Source: Karstenula rhodostoma CBS 690.94
Lineage: Eukaryota > Ascomycota > Dothideomycetes > Pleosporales > Didymosphaeriaceae
Assembly (NCBI GenBank): GCA_010093485.1
Contig: MU001502.1
Span: 144,057 to 208,056 of the forward strand
Reading direction: 5' to 3'
Length of the DNA: 64,000 bases
Part shown: positions 46,941 through 57,519 of the stretch, piece after piece
Numbering within the stretch: the stretch's first letter is position 1
Layout: each line of letters begins with the position of its first letter
Translations under genes and position numbers: made by a program
Notes under the pieces: generated by a model
Told to the model about the DNA's origin: nothing
Database searches by the model: none
The model's input: the letters and a program-made list of their open reading frames with translations, nothing else

Positions 46941-48997
46941 ACAATTGTCTCGGCCTGGATCTCTGAGGATAGCGTTCTCAATGTAGATTCATGCCGCAAA
47001 GATTGATGCAGCGCCAATACAGAAACGCACCGTTGATGTTTGTTCCAAATAGCATAGTCCAGAGCGGTGTGGCCATCATCGTCTGTAGCGTCCAGTATTT
47101 CTGAGTGCTTCGGGCTGTACCTTGCGAAATCCAAAAGTAGATCCACGAGTGCAACCATATCTTTCTTGGCTGCTATCATGAGTGCGGTGCGACCTTTCCT
47201 ATCGCGAGCCATGATATCGGCGTTGTTGTCAAGTAGCCACTCCACTCCATCTTCATCGTCTCGCTTGACAGAGACATGCAAAGCTGTTTCGCCTCGCCCA
47301 ACTTTCGCTTCTAGGTCAGCTCCGGCCTCCAGAAGGATTTGAGCTATCCTAAACTTTGCATGGCGTAATGCTATTATCAACACAGTCTCTGCCTGCTTCC
47401 CTCCAGAGAATGTGGGGTCGAGTAGAGCGTTCGGATCAGCGCCATCATACAAGGCCGCGTGGACACGATAATTCACTCCTTGAAGTATTATTCGAAGAAG
47501 TTGAATACCAACAGCTGAAGATATCGGCGTAATGGTCTTGTAGTCGACAGAGAGAACGTTTGCTGCAGCTAAGTGACGATTTTCTAAGGCGTAGTCTCTC
47601 GCTATATCCCCATCGGGACCGTCGGCCTCAAAGTTTACGCCCGGGTGGTTCCTGAGCATTTGGCAGATTTCCGGTGATCCGATGGCTGCAGCAAGATGTA
47701 TCGGTAGGAATCCAGCTTGCGATGCAATTGCGGGGTCAGCCCCTTTTGCCAGTAATTGCTGCACCATGTAGACACTGCCCTTTTGACATGCAATGTACAA
47801 TGGGGTTCTTCCAAGACAGTCTTGTATGCCATACAGGTCTGACTCACCCAAATCCTCAATAAGTTCTTCCGGGATGAACTCTGGAAGTGAGTCGTACATA
47901 TCCAGAATCTGGTGGAAAATATTTCTTCCCAATACATCGGTTCGCGAAGACAGATCTTTCAACCCTAAAAGACCCTCACCGAGAGACTCTAACCTGCAAT
48001 CGACCAGCGCATCTGTAATGTATGTTGGGGATGTTCCGCCCGTGAGCGGGAGCCAGTACAGAAAACCAAGGTCCCGTAATCGTTCAGATACTCCAGAGAG
48101 TCCTGCATCGTCTTCGCCTCGCAAAAGCCCCTCTACATCGATATCGTGGAGTGAGAGCATTCTTCCAAGTGGATGCTCCTCGCACACACGGCGGCTTGCC
48201 AGTACTTGGAGGAACTTGGTCAACGTGACGTCGTCTTCTCCAAAATGCAAGCCTAACAAGTTCAATCCACTATCCGTCTTGCAAAACTCACAGTCCCCTC
48301 TTTCTGTTTGAAACGCATACCATAGTCGAAGTCTGGCGGAAGCACCGTGCATTCCAAGTCCTTTAGCTGCGCCATGAACGGCTTCCATTTTCTTGTTGAT
48401 GAGCGAACGCATGTGTATTTGAGCTTCTTCTAGTTGATCTTTACGTTCCGGGTTAGCAAGTCGCGCAGTCTTAAATTCCCACATTGGAAAAAGCTTTAAT
48501 AACTCCTGTGGTCTCTGCGCGAACCAATCCAGAGCTAGTTCGATGTTTTTTTGATATAGCGTTAGATCCACTCTAGCGCAGGAGTAAGCCAACATGTTCA
48601 GAGTGGTGATATGCTTGTAGCGTACATAGCTTTGATCTCGCTCCGTATCTCTGGCATCATGAGCCATTGATTGAAGACATCTTCAGGATCGACTGAGTCT
48701 CTCGATGCATCGGGTACTATTGTCGCCCCCCTTTGTTGTTTTCTGGGTGCTCTTTTTGGTTCAGAACACGGTAAATCTTTTGTCTTGCATCGATCACACT
48801 TTGCGGGCCATGCACGGATGGTGGGTAAGCACTGAATAGTTAGCTAAGCCTTCCATTTTTTTTTGAAAGCACTTCACCTTCTGCTTCGCTTCACGGCATG
48901 AGGTACATCGAAACATGCTAAGTGACCCTCTATCGCGAGTGACTCGTTTCGACACCCTGTTGGCTTCTACGCGAGATATTCGAATTGGAGATGCCAT
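46925..48997 (-). CDS. Zn2Cys6 zinc-cluster / ankyrin-repeat protein
   Basis: Three exons: 48878-48997, 48626-48831, 46925-48572 (introns of 46 and 53 nt), 657 residues. The first intron splits the zinc cluster; after splicing the six cysteines are spaced CX2CX6CX10CX2CX6C (residues about 31-63), a perfect fungal Zn2Cys6 pattern that neither exon shows alone. A helical middle follows (ALDWFAQRPQELLKLFPMWEFKTARLA, then CEFCKTDSGLNLLGLH). Ankyrin repeats run from about residue 310: DCLGRTPLYIACQKGSVYMVQQLLAKGADP, AGFLPIHLAAAIG, RGETALHVSVKRDDEDGVEWLLDNNADI, KGRTALMIAAKKDMVALVDLLLD, DGHTALDYAIWNKHQ. Start at 48997; an upstream in-frame ATG at 49051 is possible. No fungal TF middle-homology domain. 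Likely nuclear, role unknown. The C-terminus seems truncated by a frameshift (see 46469-46940). Confidence 0.82.
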
Positions 48998-49244
48998 TCC
49001 TGTTAAGTGGTGGATAGGATATCGAGCCAAGCCCTCTGTCTGGACGGTCACAACAACTTGGAAACGGGTGTGGTTGGAACAATAATTCTAGATGGGGTTG
49101 ATTCGCAGTACTGCCGACAAGTGGACTGACGGGATAAGGTGCGACAAAGTGCGCGGGCCATGGATATTATAGTCCATCAGGCTGCTGTGGCTTGTGTTGT
49201 GTAACCCCCTTGGGGGCTGTGCGCATGGGGGCTCGCTTCCCATA

Positions 49245-50051
49245 GGCTGCGTACCTTCGCACTTTCCAATCAACCATGATCTCATGCCTTGACCGGTCAG
49301 CATGTCATGTCATGCCAGAACTTCGAGGAGCTCGTATTGCTGATCTCGAGACTCGGCTCACAACTCGGTGACGACTGGTTGCGCACCTTCGCACATCTGC
49401 AGGCGGGTGGCGGGGCCTCAAAGCTAAAATACTTGCAGCACTTGAGTGGCAGCGCACCTGCGCACCTGAGAGGCAGCATCGGATGCGTTCCAGGTGGGAG
49501 GCCACCACGTATTATCCTCGCACCGGTTCCTGTCAGCCTAGCCTCCTTACCAGGTTCCCACGTCAGCTCGCAATAGGCTCCGCACCTTCGCACTCATGCG
49601 CCAAGCGGTATCGGAATTACGAGCTTGAGAGCCGCCCATGACAGCATATCCACCCCTGGTCGGGAGACAGAGATCAGCCACCCTATAGCAGCGGAATCGC
49701 TTCCCATGACTGGCTGCGCACTCTTAGGTGCGAGGATTGTCGAGAAAGCATACCCACATTTTGTTCGGCGGATGTCACAGCGTTGACTGCAGAAATGCAT
49801 CATATCACTGGCTGCGCACCTCAGGTGCGAGTATACCCAGGACTGCGTACTCCCCTTGTTCGATGGATGGCGATCTGACATAGCGTTCCTGCAGCACTAC
49901 ATGCCTCTACGACTGGCTGCGCACTGCAATGTGCGAGTGTTGTTCGGGTCAAGATACCGACTTCTTGGATGGATGTTGATCCGTCAAAGCGTTCGTGCAG
50001 AATCGCCTCTGGGACTGGCTGCGCACTTCAGGTGCGATTCTAGGTGCGAGT
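49245..50051. repeat. Array of eight GCGCACC-type motifs, the last four on an approximately 100-bp tandem repeat
   Basis: Related motifs at 49245, 49373, 49447, 49575 (GCGCACCTTCGCAC-like) and at 49709, 49807, 49912, 50014 (ACTGGCTGCGCAC followed by a GTGCGA complement). The last four are spaced 98, 105 and 102 bp. Between them, shared words GATGGATG, AGCGTT and TGCAGAA recur, so the whole unit is tandemly repeated. Copy 2 contains the perfect dyad CGCACC-TCA-GGTGCG (49815-49829). No coding frame. The array ends about 165 bp before the small gene at 50216. Confidence 0.85.
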
Positions 50052-50215
50052 GTCGACAACGCCTCGCTACGCTCTTTTGCATCTGCGCCCCATTTAGAGG
50101 AGACGGCAGCTGTAGTTATAAATCTCAGAGACCCGGTTTGTCTCTCGACACACCGCGAACTCCACACCCCACTCGATCACTCATAACGTCGGTCTGCTCT
50201 CCATAATAGTCCATA

Positions 50216-50602
50216 ATGGCGCTGTTGTCAACTCTTGTAACATCCGTTCTCGCACCATTGGCCACAGTCGCACCGATGGCCGCAAGCACACCAATGGCCG
50301 TAAGCACACCGCCGTCCATTCCCCGACCTTCGAATGCTCCGACCCTTTACGTCCCGGACACCAAAGCGCGAAACGCCGTTATCTTCGGTACCATTGCCTC
50401 AGTGCTCACGATCATCGGCATCTTCATCGCGGGTGCGACTCTACGCATCGCGTACCAAACTCGTCAAGCGGAGCACCATCGGGATTCCAACAATGACGAC
50501 AGTGAAGACCCGGAGATGGAGATGGCCTCCATCCATGGCAGCCGCACCTTGTCGTCTCCAACTTCCAACGCGGACGGTGCTGCCGAACAGAATGAGCCGT
50601 GA
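50216..50602 (+). CDS. Small single-pass membrane protein, 128 residues
   Basis: I do not recognise it. Intronless frame with ATG in ATAATGGC. N-terminal moderately hydrophobic segment (MALLSTLVTSVLAPLATVAPMAAS) could be a signal peptide, followed by a Pro/Ser-rich linker. A clear membrane segment (ARNAVIFGTIASVLTIIGIFIAGATLRI) lies at about residues 51-78. After it come YQTRQ and an acidic Asp/Glu/Ser-rich cytoplasmic tail (NNDDSEDPEMEM). This type I layout recurs in small fungal proteins of unknown role. It lies directly downstream of the GCGCACC array. The frame could be fortuitous, but the ordered signal-linker-TM-tail layout favours a gene. Confidence 0.5.
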   Translation: MALLSTLVTSVLAPLATVAPMAASTPMAVSTPPSIPRPSNAPTLYVPDTKARNAVIFGTIASVLTIIGIFIAGATLRIAYQTRQAEHHRDSNNDDSEDPEMEMASIHGSRTLSSPTSNADGAAEQNEP

Positions 50603-51652
50603 TGTCTTGGCTCTGTGCAGGTGCGTCCCTACTCTTGGATGTTCAAAGACTCCACTGACATGACTCCACAGGCACGTACATGTGCCTTAGGCTCTTGAGG
50701 ATAGCTCTTGCAGATCCGATCTTGGCCTTTCATTGGGTAGCTGTAGTCGTTGAGATGCCGGATCATAATGGGAAGGCCAAGATGTTGTATCAAACGTAGT
50801 ATGTGCTGGGGAGGAATAGAAAGTAGACAGCAGCTTCGCAATTGTGTTCATTGGTTTCTCGCTTGCATTGTTTGCCCAAGGTGATGTTGAACACTAGCGT
50901 TGTCGTTTCCACAAGGTCGTCACCTGATCGGGGTGCCTTCAGATCCAATCATCTTCCATCACACTTTGGTATGGTCTGTTGATTAAACACAAACCTCATT
51001 CAGGCATCGCGATGTTACGGCGAAAATGACGAAGTGGCTCGACTGTGACTGGCAAATACCATAGGTACCCGTGATACCAGTAACGCCTGCAACAGTTGTG
51101 GATGGTCCTCACGCCTTCAACGCTTTAGTTTTACATAACAGGAGGCCTATGCTATCTCTTGTGTCTCTCTACCTAGACACTACTGGTCTGTCTCACGACT
51201 CAGGATTCTTGTATTCACCCCTCCCACCTCATTGTAGATGATCAGCAAGATCCGGATCTCCAAGAAGATTTGATGATGCGATACGAGTTCTCTGCTCTGG
51301 GTTATCTTATCTCAGGAGTATGTAAAGGGCTCTTCTCCCTATGTTAGTAGTTGCAACATATGCGTTTGTGACGTTCAACGACCACGTGAACGCCAAGCGG
51401 ATCTTGGCGGATCTTGCCCGATGCGGCCTGGCTTCCGAGCTGGTTCGCGTTGGATGTCCGCGTGGTCCACCTGGCAGCGCCCTGGCACATGTGAAAAGCA
51501 ACTCTGTGGCATGTGAGCCTCTACACTGTAAGACTGTAGTGTAGTGATGTGTAGCTGAAGCCAGCAGAGCCTCCCAATGCTCAGCGCTGTGTAACGCTGG
51601 CATGCGCGGAAACTCCGTAAGCCGCACACGGTGATTGGCTCAGATTTCGGTG
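50603..51652. other. Intergenic, no gene seen
   Basis: About 1 kb, no supported frame or repeat. Confidence 0.45.
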
Positions 51653-51922
51653 CCTCGGCTCGCGGGCTAGCGTCTCTGTGCGACCGGCGAGCGCGTCAGT
51701 GCATCTCAAAAGGTGGAGCGGTCGATGCCGCGGCTCCGTTGTGCTCCAGCTTCTCCAGCTTCTCCAGATCACCCAGCACTACCTCCGCGTGCTTTTATTT
51801 CCTGATTATTTCTGTGCTGGAAGCTGGGAAAGCACAGGTGCTGTATAAAACTCTGCGAAGGAAGCCAAGACGCTGCATCAGGTATGTCATCGGACACGCC
51901 GAGCAGCCACGCTGGACCTCGG
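51653..51922. promoter_or_regulatory. Two CCTCGG fatty-acid response motifs and a TATA box
   Basis: CCTCGG at 51653-51658 and 51917-51922; TATAAAA at 51844-51850, about 240 bp before the acyl-CoA synthetase start. CCTCGG is the known core bound by FarA/FarB-type Zn2Cys6 activators of fatty-acid catabolism in Aspergillus. Function here is inferred from position and from the peroxisomal signal of the downstream gene. Confidence 0.5.
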
Positions 51923-52087
51923 GAGGATCTGGGGTTGCTAACGCGCGGAGCAGGTCCTGGAGCTCGAGTCCTCCATCTACTCCGTGTAACTGCTCCGGTA
52001 CTACGTCGTCGACCTCCGCCGCTCGCTTCGTGCAACTTGCTCTATCCACGGAATATATACCCTTAGACTCCAAAGACGAACATCACC

Positions 52088-54442
52088 ATGTTTGGGACAG
52101 GAGACCCCCAGCTGCAGCGCGCAGAGGAACTTGCAGTGCCGCCGCCAAAGGGTCAGCCTTACGGTGTGCCGCTCCCGGGGTCAGAGACGGAAGGACGCAG
52201 CGCTGTGTACCGCCATTGGAGGTTCGCAGACAAGCCGCTGTTGGAGACGCTGGACCCCGCCATCAAGACGGCCCACGATGGCTTCGAGGCGGCCGGTACG
52301 TGGGATGAACACGATAAACTACTGCGGCTCGCTAACTTTGAGTGCTACAGCCGCGCGATACCCGAAGAATAGGTGCCTGGGCCACCGTCCGTACGATGCC
52401 GTCACCAAGACTTTCGGCGCATACGTATGGCAAGACTACGAGACGATCCAGCGGCGGAGGAAGAACTTCGGCGCGGGTCTCGTGAATCTGCATAGGCAGG
52501 TGGGCGTGACTGCGCAGAGCTATGGCGTGGGCTTGTGGTGCCAGAACAGGCCTGAGTGGCAGATCACTGGTGAGGAAATCCTGTCTGTGACGAAAGTGAC
52601 CACACCGTTTGCATTTCAAGGCCTTTGCCGAGAGAACGATACCGGGATTGGGCCACGAACAGTGTTTTAAAAGAGGCTAACATCTCTAGATCTGGGCTGC
52701 ATGTCACAACGCCTATACACCGTTTCGCTGTACGACACCCTGGGCCCCGACACGACCGAATACATCATCAACCACGCAGAGCTGAACTGTGTCGTCACCT
52801 CTCTGAACCATGTAGTCACCCTTCTGAAATTAAAGCCGCGACTATCGGCTCTCAAGCTGATCGTTGTCCTGGATCCGCTCTCGGCCGGCGAACAAGCCGG
52901 TTTCTCAAAGAGCGACCTATTGAACGATATGGCGACGGACTTGGGTGTCTCCATCCATTACATCGGAGATGTAGAAGCTCTGGGCGAGAAGCAACCTTTG
53001 CCCTACAACACTCCTACGCCCGACGACCTCGTCACAATCAACTACACATCTGGTACCACCGGAGACCCAAAGGGAGTCGTCTTGACCCACCGAGCTGCAC
53101 AGGCAGGAATCTGTTCATCGCTGGTTATGCTCGATGGTGCGAACGATGGTGTTTATGTTTCTTTCCTTCCGCTTGCGCACATCTACCAGCGGTTAGGAGA
53201 GCACAGTGCACTGAGCACGGGCTCTTGCATTGGCTACTTCCACGGCAACATCGCAGAGTTGGTGGACGACCTCAAAGCTCTGCGACCAACCATGGTCGCA
53301 GGCGTACCGAGACTGTACAACAGGTTCGGGTCTGCCATCAAAGACGCGACTGTCCAGCAGTCCGGCGTCAGAGGTGCACTATCCCGCCATGTTGTCTCCA
53401 AGAAGCTCGCCGCCATCCACGACAAGCAAAACCCAGGTAACACCCACATGCTCTATGACCGCATCTGGGCCAAGAAAGTCGCTGCCGGCATCGGCCTCGA
53501 CCGCGTCAAGACCATGGTCAGCGGCTCTGCGCCCATCGACCCCTCTCTCCTACAGTTCCTCCGCATCGTCTTCAGCAACAACTTCTCCCAGGGCTACGGT
53601 CTCACCGAAACCTACGCCATCGGCACCGTACAGAGCAAGGGCGACTTCTCCGCCGGCTCCTGCGGCGGCCCCGCCCCTTGCGCTGAAGTCTGTCTCCTCG
53701 ACGTCCCCGACATGGAATACTCCTCCACGGACAAGCCCCACCCGCGCGGCGAGCTGCTCATGCGGTGCACGACGCAGTTCCGCGAATACTTCCGCAACCC
53801 AGACGAGACGGCAAAGGCGGTCGACGCCGACGGCTGGTTCCACACGGGCGACATCTGCTCCGTCGACGAGCTCGGTCGCTTCAAGATCATCGACCGCAGG
53901 AAGAACGTGCTTAAGCTCGCCCAGGGCGAGTACATCTCCCCCGAGCGCATCGAGAACGTGTACCTGGCCAACTGCGGGTGGATCGCGACCGCATACGTGC
54001 ACGGCGACAGCCACCAGGCGTTCCTCGTCGGCATCTTCGGCGTGGCGCCGGATATGTTCCCGGCGTTTGCGAGCAAGGTACTCGGCGAAAAAATTGAGGT
54101 TGGCGATGTCGCGGCGCTGAAGGCTGCGCTGAAGAACAAGAAGGTGGAGAAGGCCGTGCTTCAGGAGTTTGAGCACGTGGGCAAGAAGAACAAATTCAAC
54201 AACTATGAGAAGGTGAAGGCGGTGAGGTTGTTCTTGGATCCGTTTACGGTGGACAACCAGCTTTTGACGCCGACGTGAGTAGCCCCCTTTCCTTCCCTTC
54301 TGGCAACGATGGAATGCTAATACAAAGTAGTCTCAAATTGAAGCGTCCGCAGACGGCAAAGGCATTCAGACAGCATCTCGACGACTGCTACGAGGAGGCG
54401 CTCGCCGAGGAGGCAAGTGGCAAGGTGAAGGCGAAGCTATAG
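52088..54442 (+). CDS. Long-chain acyl-CoA synthetase, peroxisomal
   Basis: Activates fatty acids to acyl-CoA. Four exons: 52088-52295, 52351-52569, 52690-54274, 54331-54442 (introns of 55, 120 and 56 nt, each with CTAAC/CTAAT branch sites), total 2124 nt, 707 residues, standard for ACSL/Faa enzymes. Motifs: NYTSGTTGDPKGVVLTH (P-loop), FLPLAHIYQR, YGLTET, GWFHTGDI, KIIDRRKNVLKLAQGEYISPE. The protein ends GKVKAKL; AKL fits the PTS1 consensus, so import into peroxisomes for beta-oxidation is likely, as for yeast Faa2. Two CCTCGG sites upstream fit that role. One unspliced reading loses the first 200 residues because of stop codons, so the introns are required. Confidence 0.93.
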
Positions 54443-54747
54443 ATTGCGCCTATGCAGCTTCAGCGCGTGTACGATTGAATGTTCTGTATATGACTAGAAC
54501 TAGACTATGTTGCTACCATGTAGGACTGCATATATACAAGTTAGGCCTAGAGCGAATGTCATATCCCGGCCTGATAGCGGGGTTGATTGTCACTGTCCCA
54601 GACCCATTTCCTTACCCCTTTCTCACCGGCCAAACCTCACTCGCCATTGCTACCTCGCCCGCAACGGCGTCTCATGCCCACCTCGCACGTCGCATCGACG
54701 ATTACGTAGCTGTAAGCAACAGTATGCAGTAGAACAATCCCAGCAGT

Positions 54748-55335
54748 CTACCACACACCTGCTCCCTTTATCCACGTCCACATCCACCGTACCCACCATA
54801 TCCCCACTCCCTTCCTGAAAGAAAGAAAAAAACTCCTACCCCAGGCCCAAACAAACTCCTCGTCCGCATCTTGGTAGCGGGCGTGTGTCACTCTCGCCTC
54901 GGATGCGCCGATGTACGGCATGAAGAAGGAGTTCACGCTCGAGGAGCTGATGTGCGAAGTGGTGGAGCGTTTGCGTTTGAGGTGGGTGATAGAGTCGCCC
55001 TCCATATCATTCTCGGCTGGGGGGAGGGAGCGTGTCCGAGTGCGCGAGAGGGATGGAGTTGGGACGATGGAGACGGTTAGGGGGTGTTTGGGTGTGATGG
55101 CGGGAGTGATGGTCAGGTCGCGGGTGGAGACGGCGGGGATGAGGATGTTGTTGAGGAATTTGGAGGAGGGGAGGGTTGGGAAGAGGATGGTATGGTTTTG
55201 TTGTTGGATTGGGAGGTGGGGTTGAAGAGGAGAGTAGATGGTGAGATTGGTGTAGGTTAGTGCAGGGAAATGTGGTGAATGCGATCGCTTGAGGATGAAT
55301 TCACAACTTGGGGCTGTGTTCAGGGCGTGCCTCAA
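54748..55335 (-). CDS. Possible hypothetical protein, 195 codons
   Basis: Minus-strand open frame between two convergent/divergent genes. The first 140 residues have mixed, protein-like composition with a basic KRKRS patch; the tail is Trp-rich (GIWWVRWMWTWIKGAGVW), which looks like a translated noncoding end. Nothing recognised. The interval 54443-55459 holds nothing else I can support. Confidence 0.25.
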   Translation of the reverse strand: MRHALNTAPSCEFILKRSHSPHFPALTYTNLTIYSPLQPHLPIQQQNHTILFPTLPSSKFLNNILIPAVSTRDLTITPAITPKHPLTVSIVPTPSLSRTRTRSLPPAENDMEGDSITHLKRKRSTTSHISSSSVNSFFMPYIGASEARVTHARYQDADEEFVWAWGRSFFLSFRKGVGIWWVRWMWTWIKGAGVW

Positions 55336-55459
55336 TCAACATAGCCTTCGAGCACAGTCTTTGAGATGTTTGTAGTCTTCATCGATTGGGGTTTTTTTAG
55401 AGGCCCTGCCGTGACGAGGGGTGAGAATCGACCTGGACGTCAACTTGCTTGATGATGCC

Positions 55460-56811
55460 TCACTCTTTGTCAAAAGCCCATCCTGCTCCTCTGCCCGAGC
55501 TCTTTATACTAATCTGACTGAAGTCTTCCTCGGTGGCGCTGGCCGGCAAAATATACCTCTCGTCGCTTTTCCGAGCAGTCTCTGCCGCTCCACACCACGC
55601 AACTGCCGTCATCTTGAACGAATCGCCCCCTGCCCACATATCCTCCGTACCGACCCTGCGCCTACGTTCATCGAAACTTTCATGCGCATCTTCACAATCG
55701 TACTTGTCTTCGAGCCTGGCGTGCTGGCGGGTGGACGCCCTACGCAGGTCTCGCTTTGAACTGCCAGTTGTGCCCAATGTTGCACCACCGCCACTGTAGC
55801 CATACCGGTAGCCTTCGCTTGTGCCTGTCTTCGTCGTCCCAAACACTTTTGAACATAGCCGTGCTAGTGGATGTCGCAGGACGATCAAGCACGCGCAGAT
55901 GATTCCAAGATTCGCCTCGATCAGCGTCCAGACTCCGCGGCGGATGAACCCCCAGGTTTGGTCTTGAAGGTTGTGCACGCTGTTTGCGACTGCGGTGATG
56001 CGGAGGATGGATGTTACCGTTACACTGTTTCCTCTGTTAACGCTTTGCACAGGGGGTTTGGCATAGACAATGCTAAGGTAAGCGCGGGAATCTCGACGAC
56101 TTACAATCCACCCAGGAGGAAAACGCTGTGCAACATGATCTTATCTCGTAGCTTCAGTTGCAGCTTCGCCACCTCGTGAATCGGCAGCGCTAGCACAATC
56201 ACATCCGTCGATACATTAATCACCGCATTCGCGACCCAAAATGCAGCGCTATCGATGCACTTCCCCTCCACAGTCTTGTTCCACGAGCGCTCCAGCGGAA
56301 TGCATTGGAAGATGGTAGAGAAGACGGTTGCCGCACCAGAGCCGATGACAATCGTAAGAGCGGCGAAGCAAAGGTGGCGAAAGCGTTTCCCGATGAAGAT
56401 GCGCATGTACAGCAGCATGACAGACGTCTTGTTCAGACACACAACAACTTTGTACGGCGTCTGCGCGAGCCAGAAGAACATCAGACATGTTCGCAGTTCG
56501 GGCGTGCTGAGGTCGCGGACGTGTTTGCCGTAGCCGTGCACGACGGCGAGCTGGATGGCTACGGACAAGAAGATGGAAAAGGCCTCAGGTATGCAGTTAG
56601 TCTCCGCGTCCGTTGTCAGGTTTCGCACAAGACTTACAAGAGATGCTATGATGGCATAGTCGTCGGCCTTGAGCTCGAAGATGCGCACCCGGGTCAGCAC
56701 TCTAGCAACGACACACAGCCCCGCGCTCAGTATCATGATCAGAGACGTCAAATACAGCTTCCACCCTTGGTCATCTTCGCCATCCGCCGGGAACCCCATG
56801 TTGGCCGCCAT
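55460..56811 (-). CDS. SAT4-family (rhodopsin-fold) integral membrane protein
   Basis: Three exons: 56638-56811, 56105-56583, 55460-56024 (introns of 54 and 80 nt; the first has a perfect GACTAAC branch), 405 residues. Seven hydrophobic segments: LTSLIMILSAGLCVVARV, IIASLAFSIFLSVAIQLAVV, CLMFFWLAQTPYKVVVCL, FAALTIVIGSGAATVFSTIF, FWVANAVINVSTDVIVLALP, IMLHSVFLLGGLFV and IEANLGIICACLIVLRHPL. Family signs are the KADDYAI motif after the first TM pair, LNKTSVMLLYMRIF, CIPLERSWN and the GKCIDSAAFWVANAVIN segment. The C-terminal 110 residues are a hydrophilic Gly/Arg/Ser tail. This large family is common in filamentous fungi, mostly of unknown function, with some members tied to pathogenicity. Plasma membrane presumed. 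Confidence 0.85.
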
Positions 56812-57519
56812 GTCTCGAAGCCGTGCATTCGCACCCTGAGGCGCCTGTGTCTGTACTCATAATACACCCCGACCTCCCACAGCTGCCCAGGCTTTTATGT
56901 ACATGGGACCCTGTGAACGTCCTCCACTCTCCATACGCTTGGGGCCCGCGCCGTTGCAGTGTCGGCAGCGTCTCTCGGTTGGACCGCCAGAACCACCATG
57001 CCGGTACCAATCCTGGCGGCCGGGCACTCGGCACGCTGCGCCTGGGGAGTGCTAGTCCCTCGTTTTGATAATGGCGTGGTGGAACGCGTGTCGGAGTTGA
57101 GTCCTCAGGCGATCTAAAGTGCGGGATGGGTGGGGAAACGGGAGAGGACGCTGGATTGATATTTCCGAGGGTGCTCACCGTGGCGGACGTAGGCGTTGCA
57201 GCTCTCGGGATAGAACATGATGCATGAGGTGCAGTTGCAGTACAGCGATTCTATATTCTGGATCTTGCGACCAGGTCGAATGTTGCAACTCATCCAGGCC
57301 TGGAAGTCGTGTTCCGGGATCTATCGAATCGCAACACCTCCAGTCTGCGGCACTCGACGCGAATCCACGCCTTTTCCGCACCAAGGCAGACTAAGTTGCC
57401 ACCACAGTCTTGGACTTCAGCTGAAGGTTATCTGCAGAAGATAACCATGCTTGCTGCTTTGCAAGTGCGGTCGTTCGCACCTCCTCTTTCGCTTATCTGT
57501 CCTTGCTTGTAGCTGCAAG
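56812..57519. other. Divergent intergenic region
   Basis: Promoters of the SAT4-type gene (minus) and of the carboxylesterase (plus). No gene supported. Confidence 0.5.
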
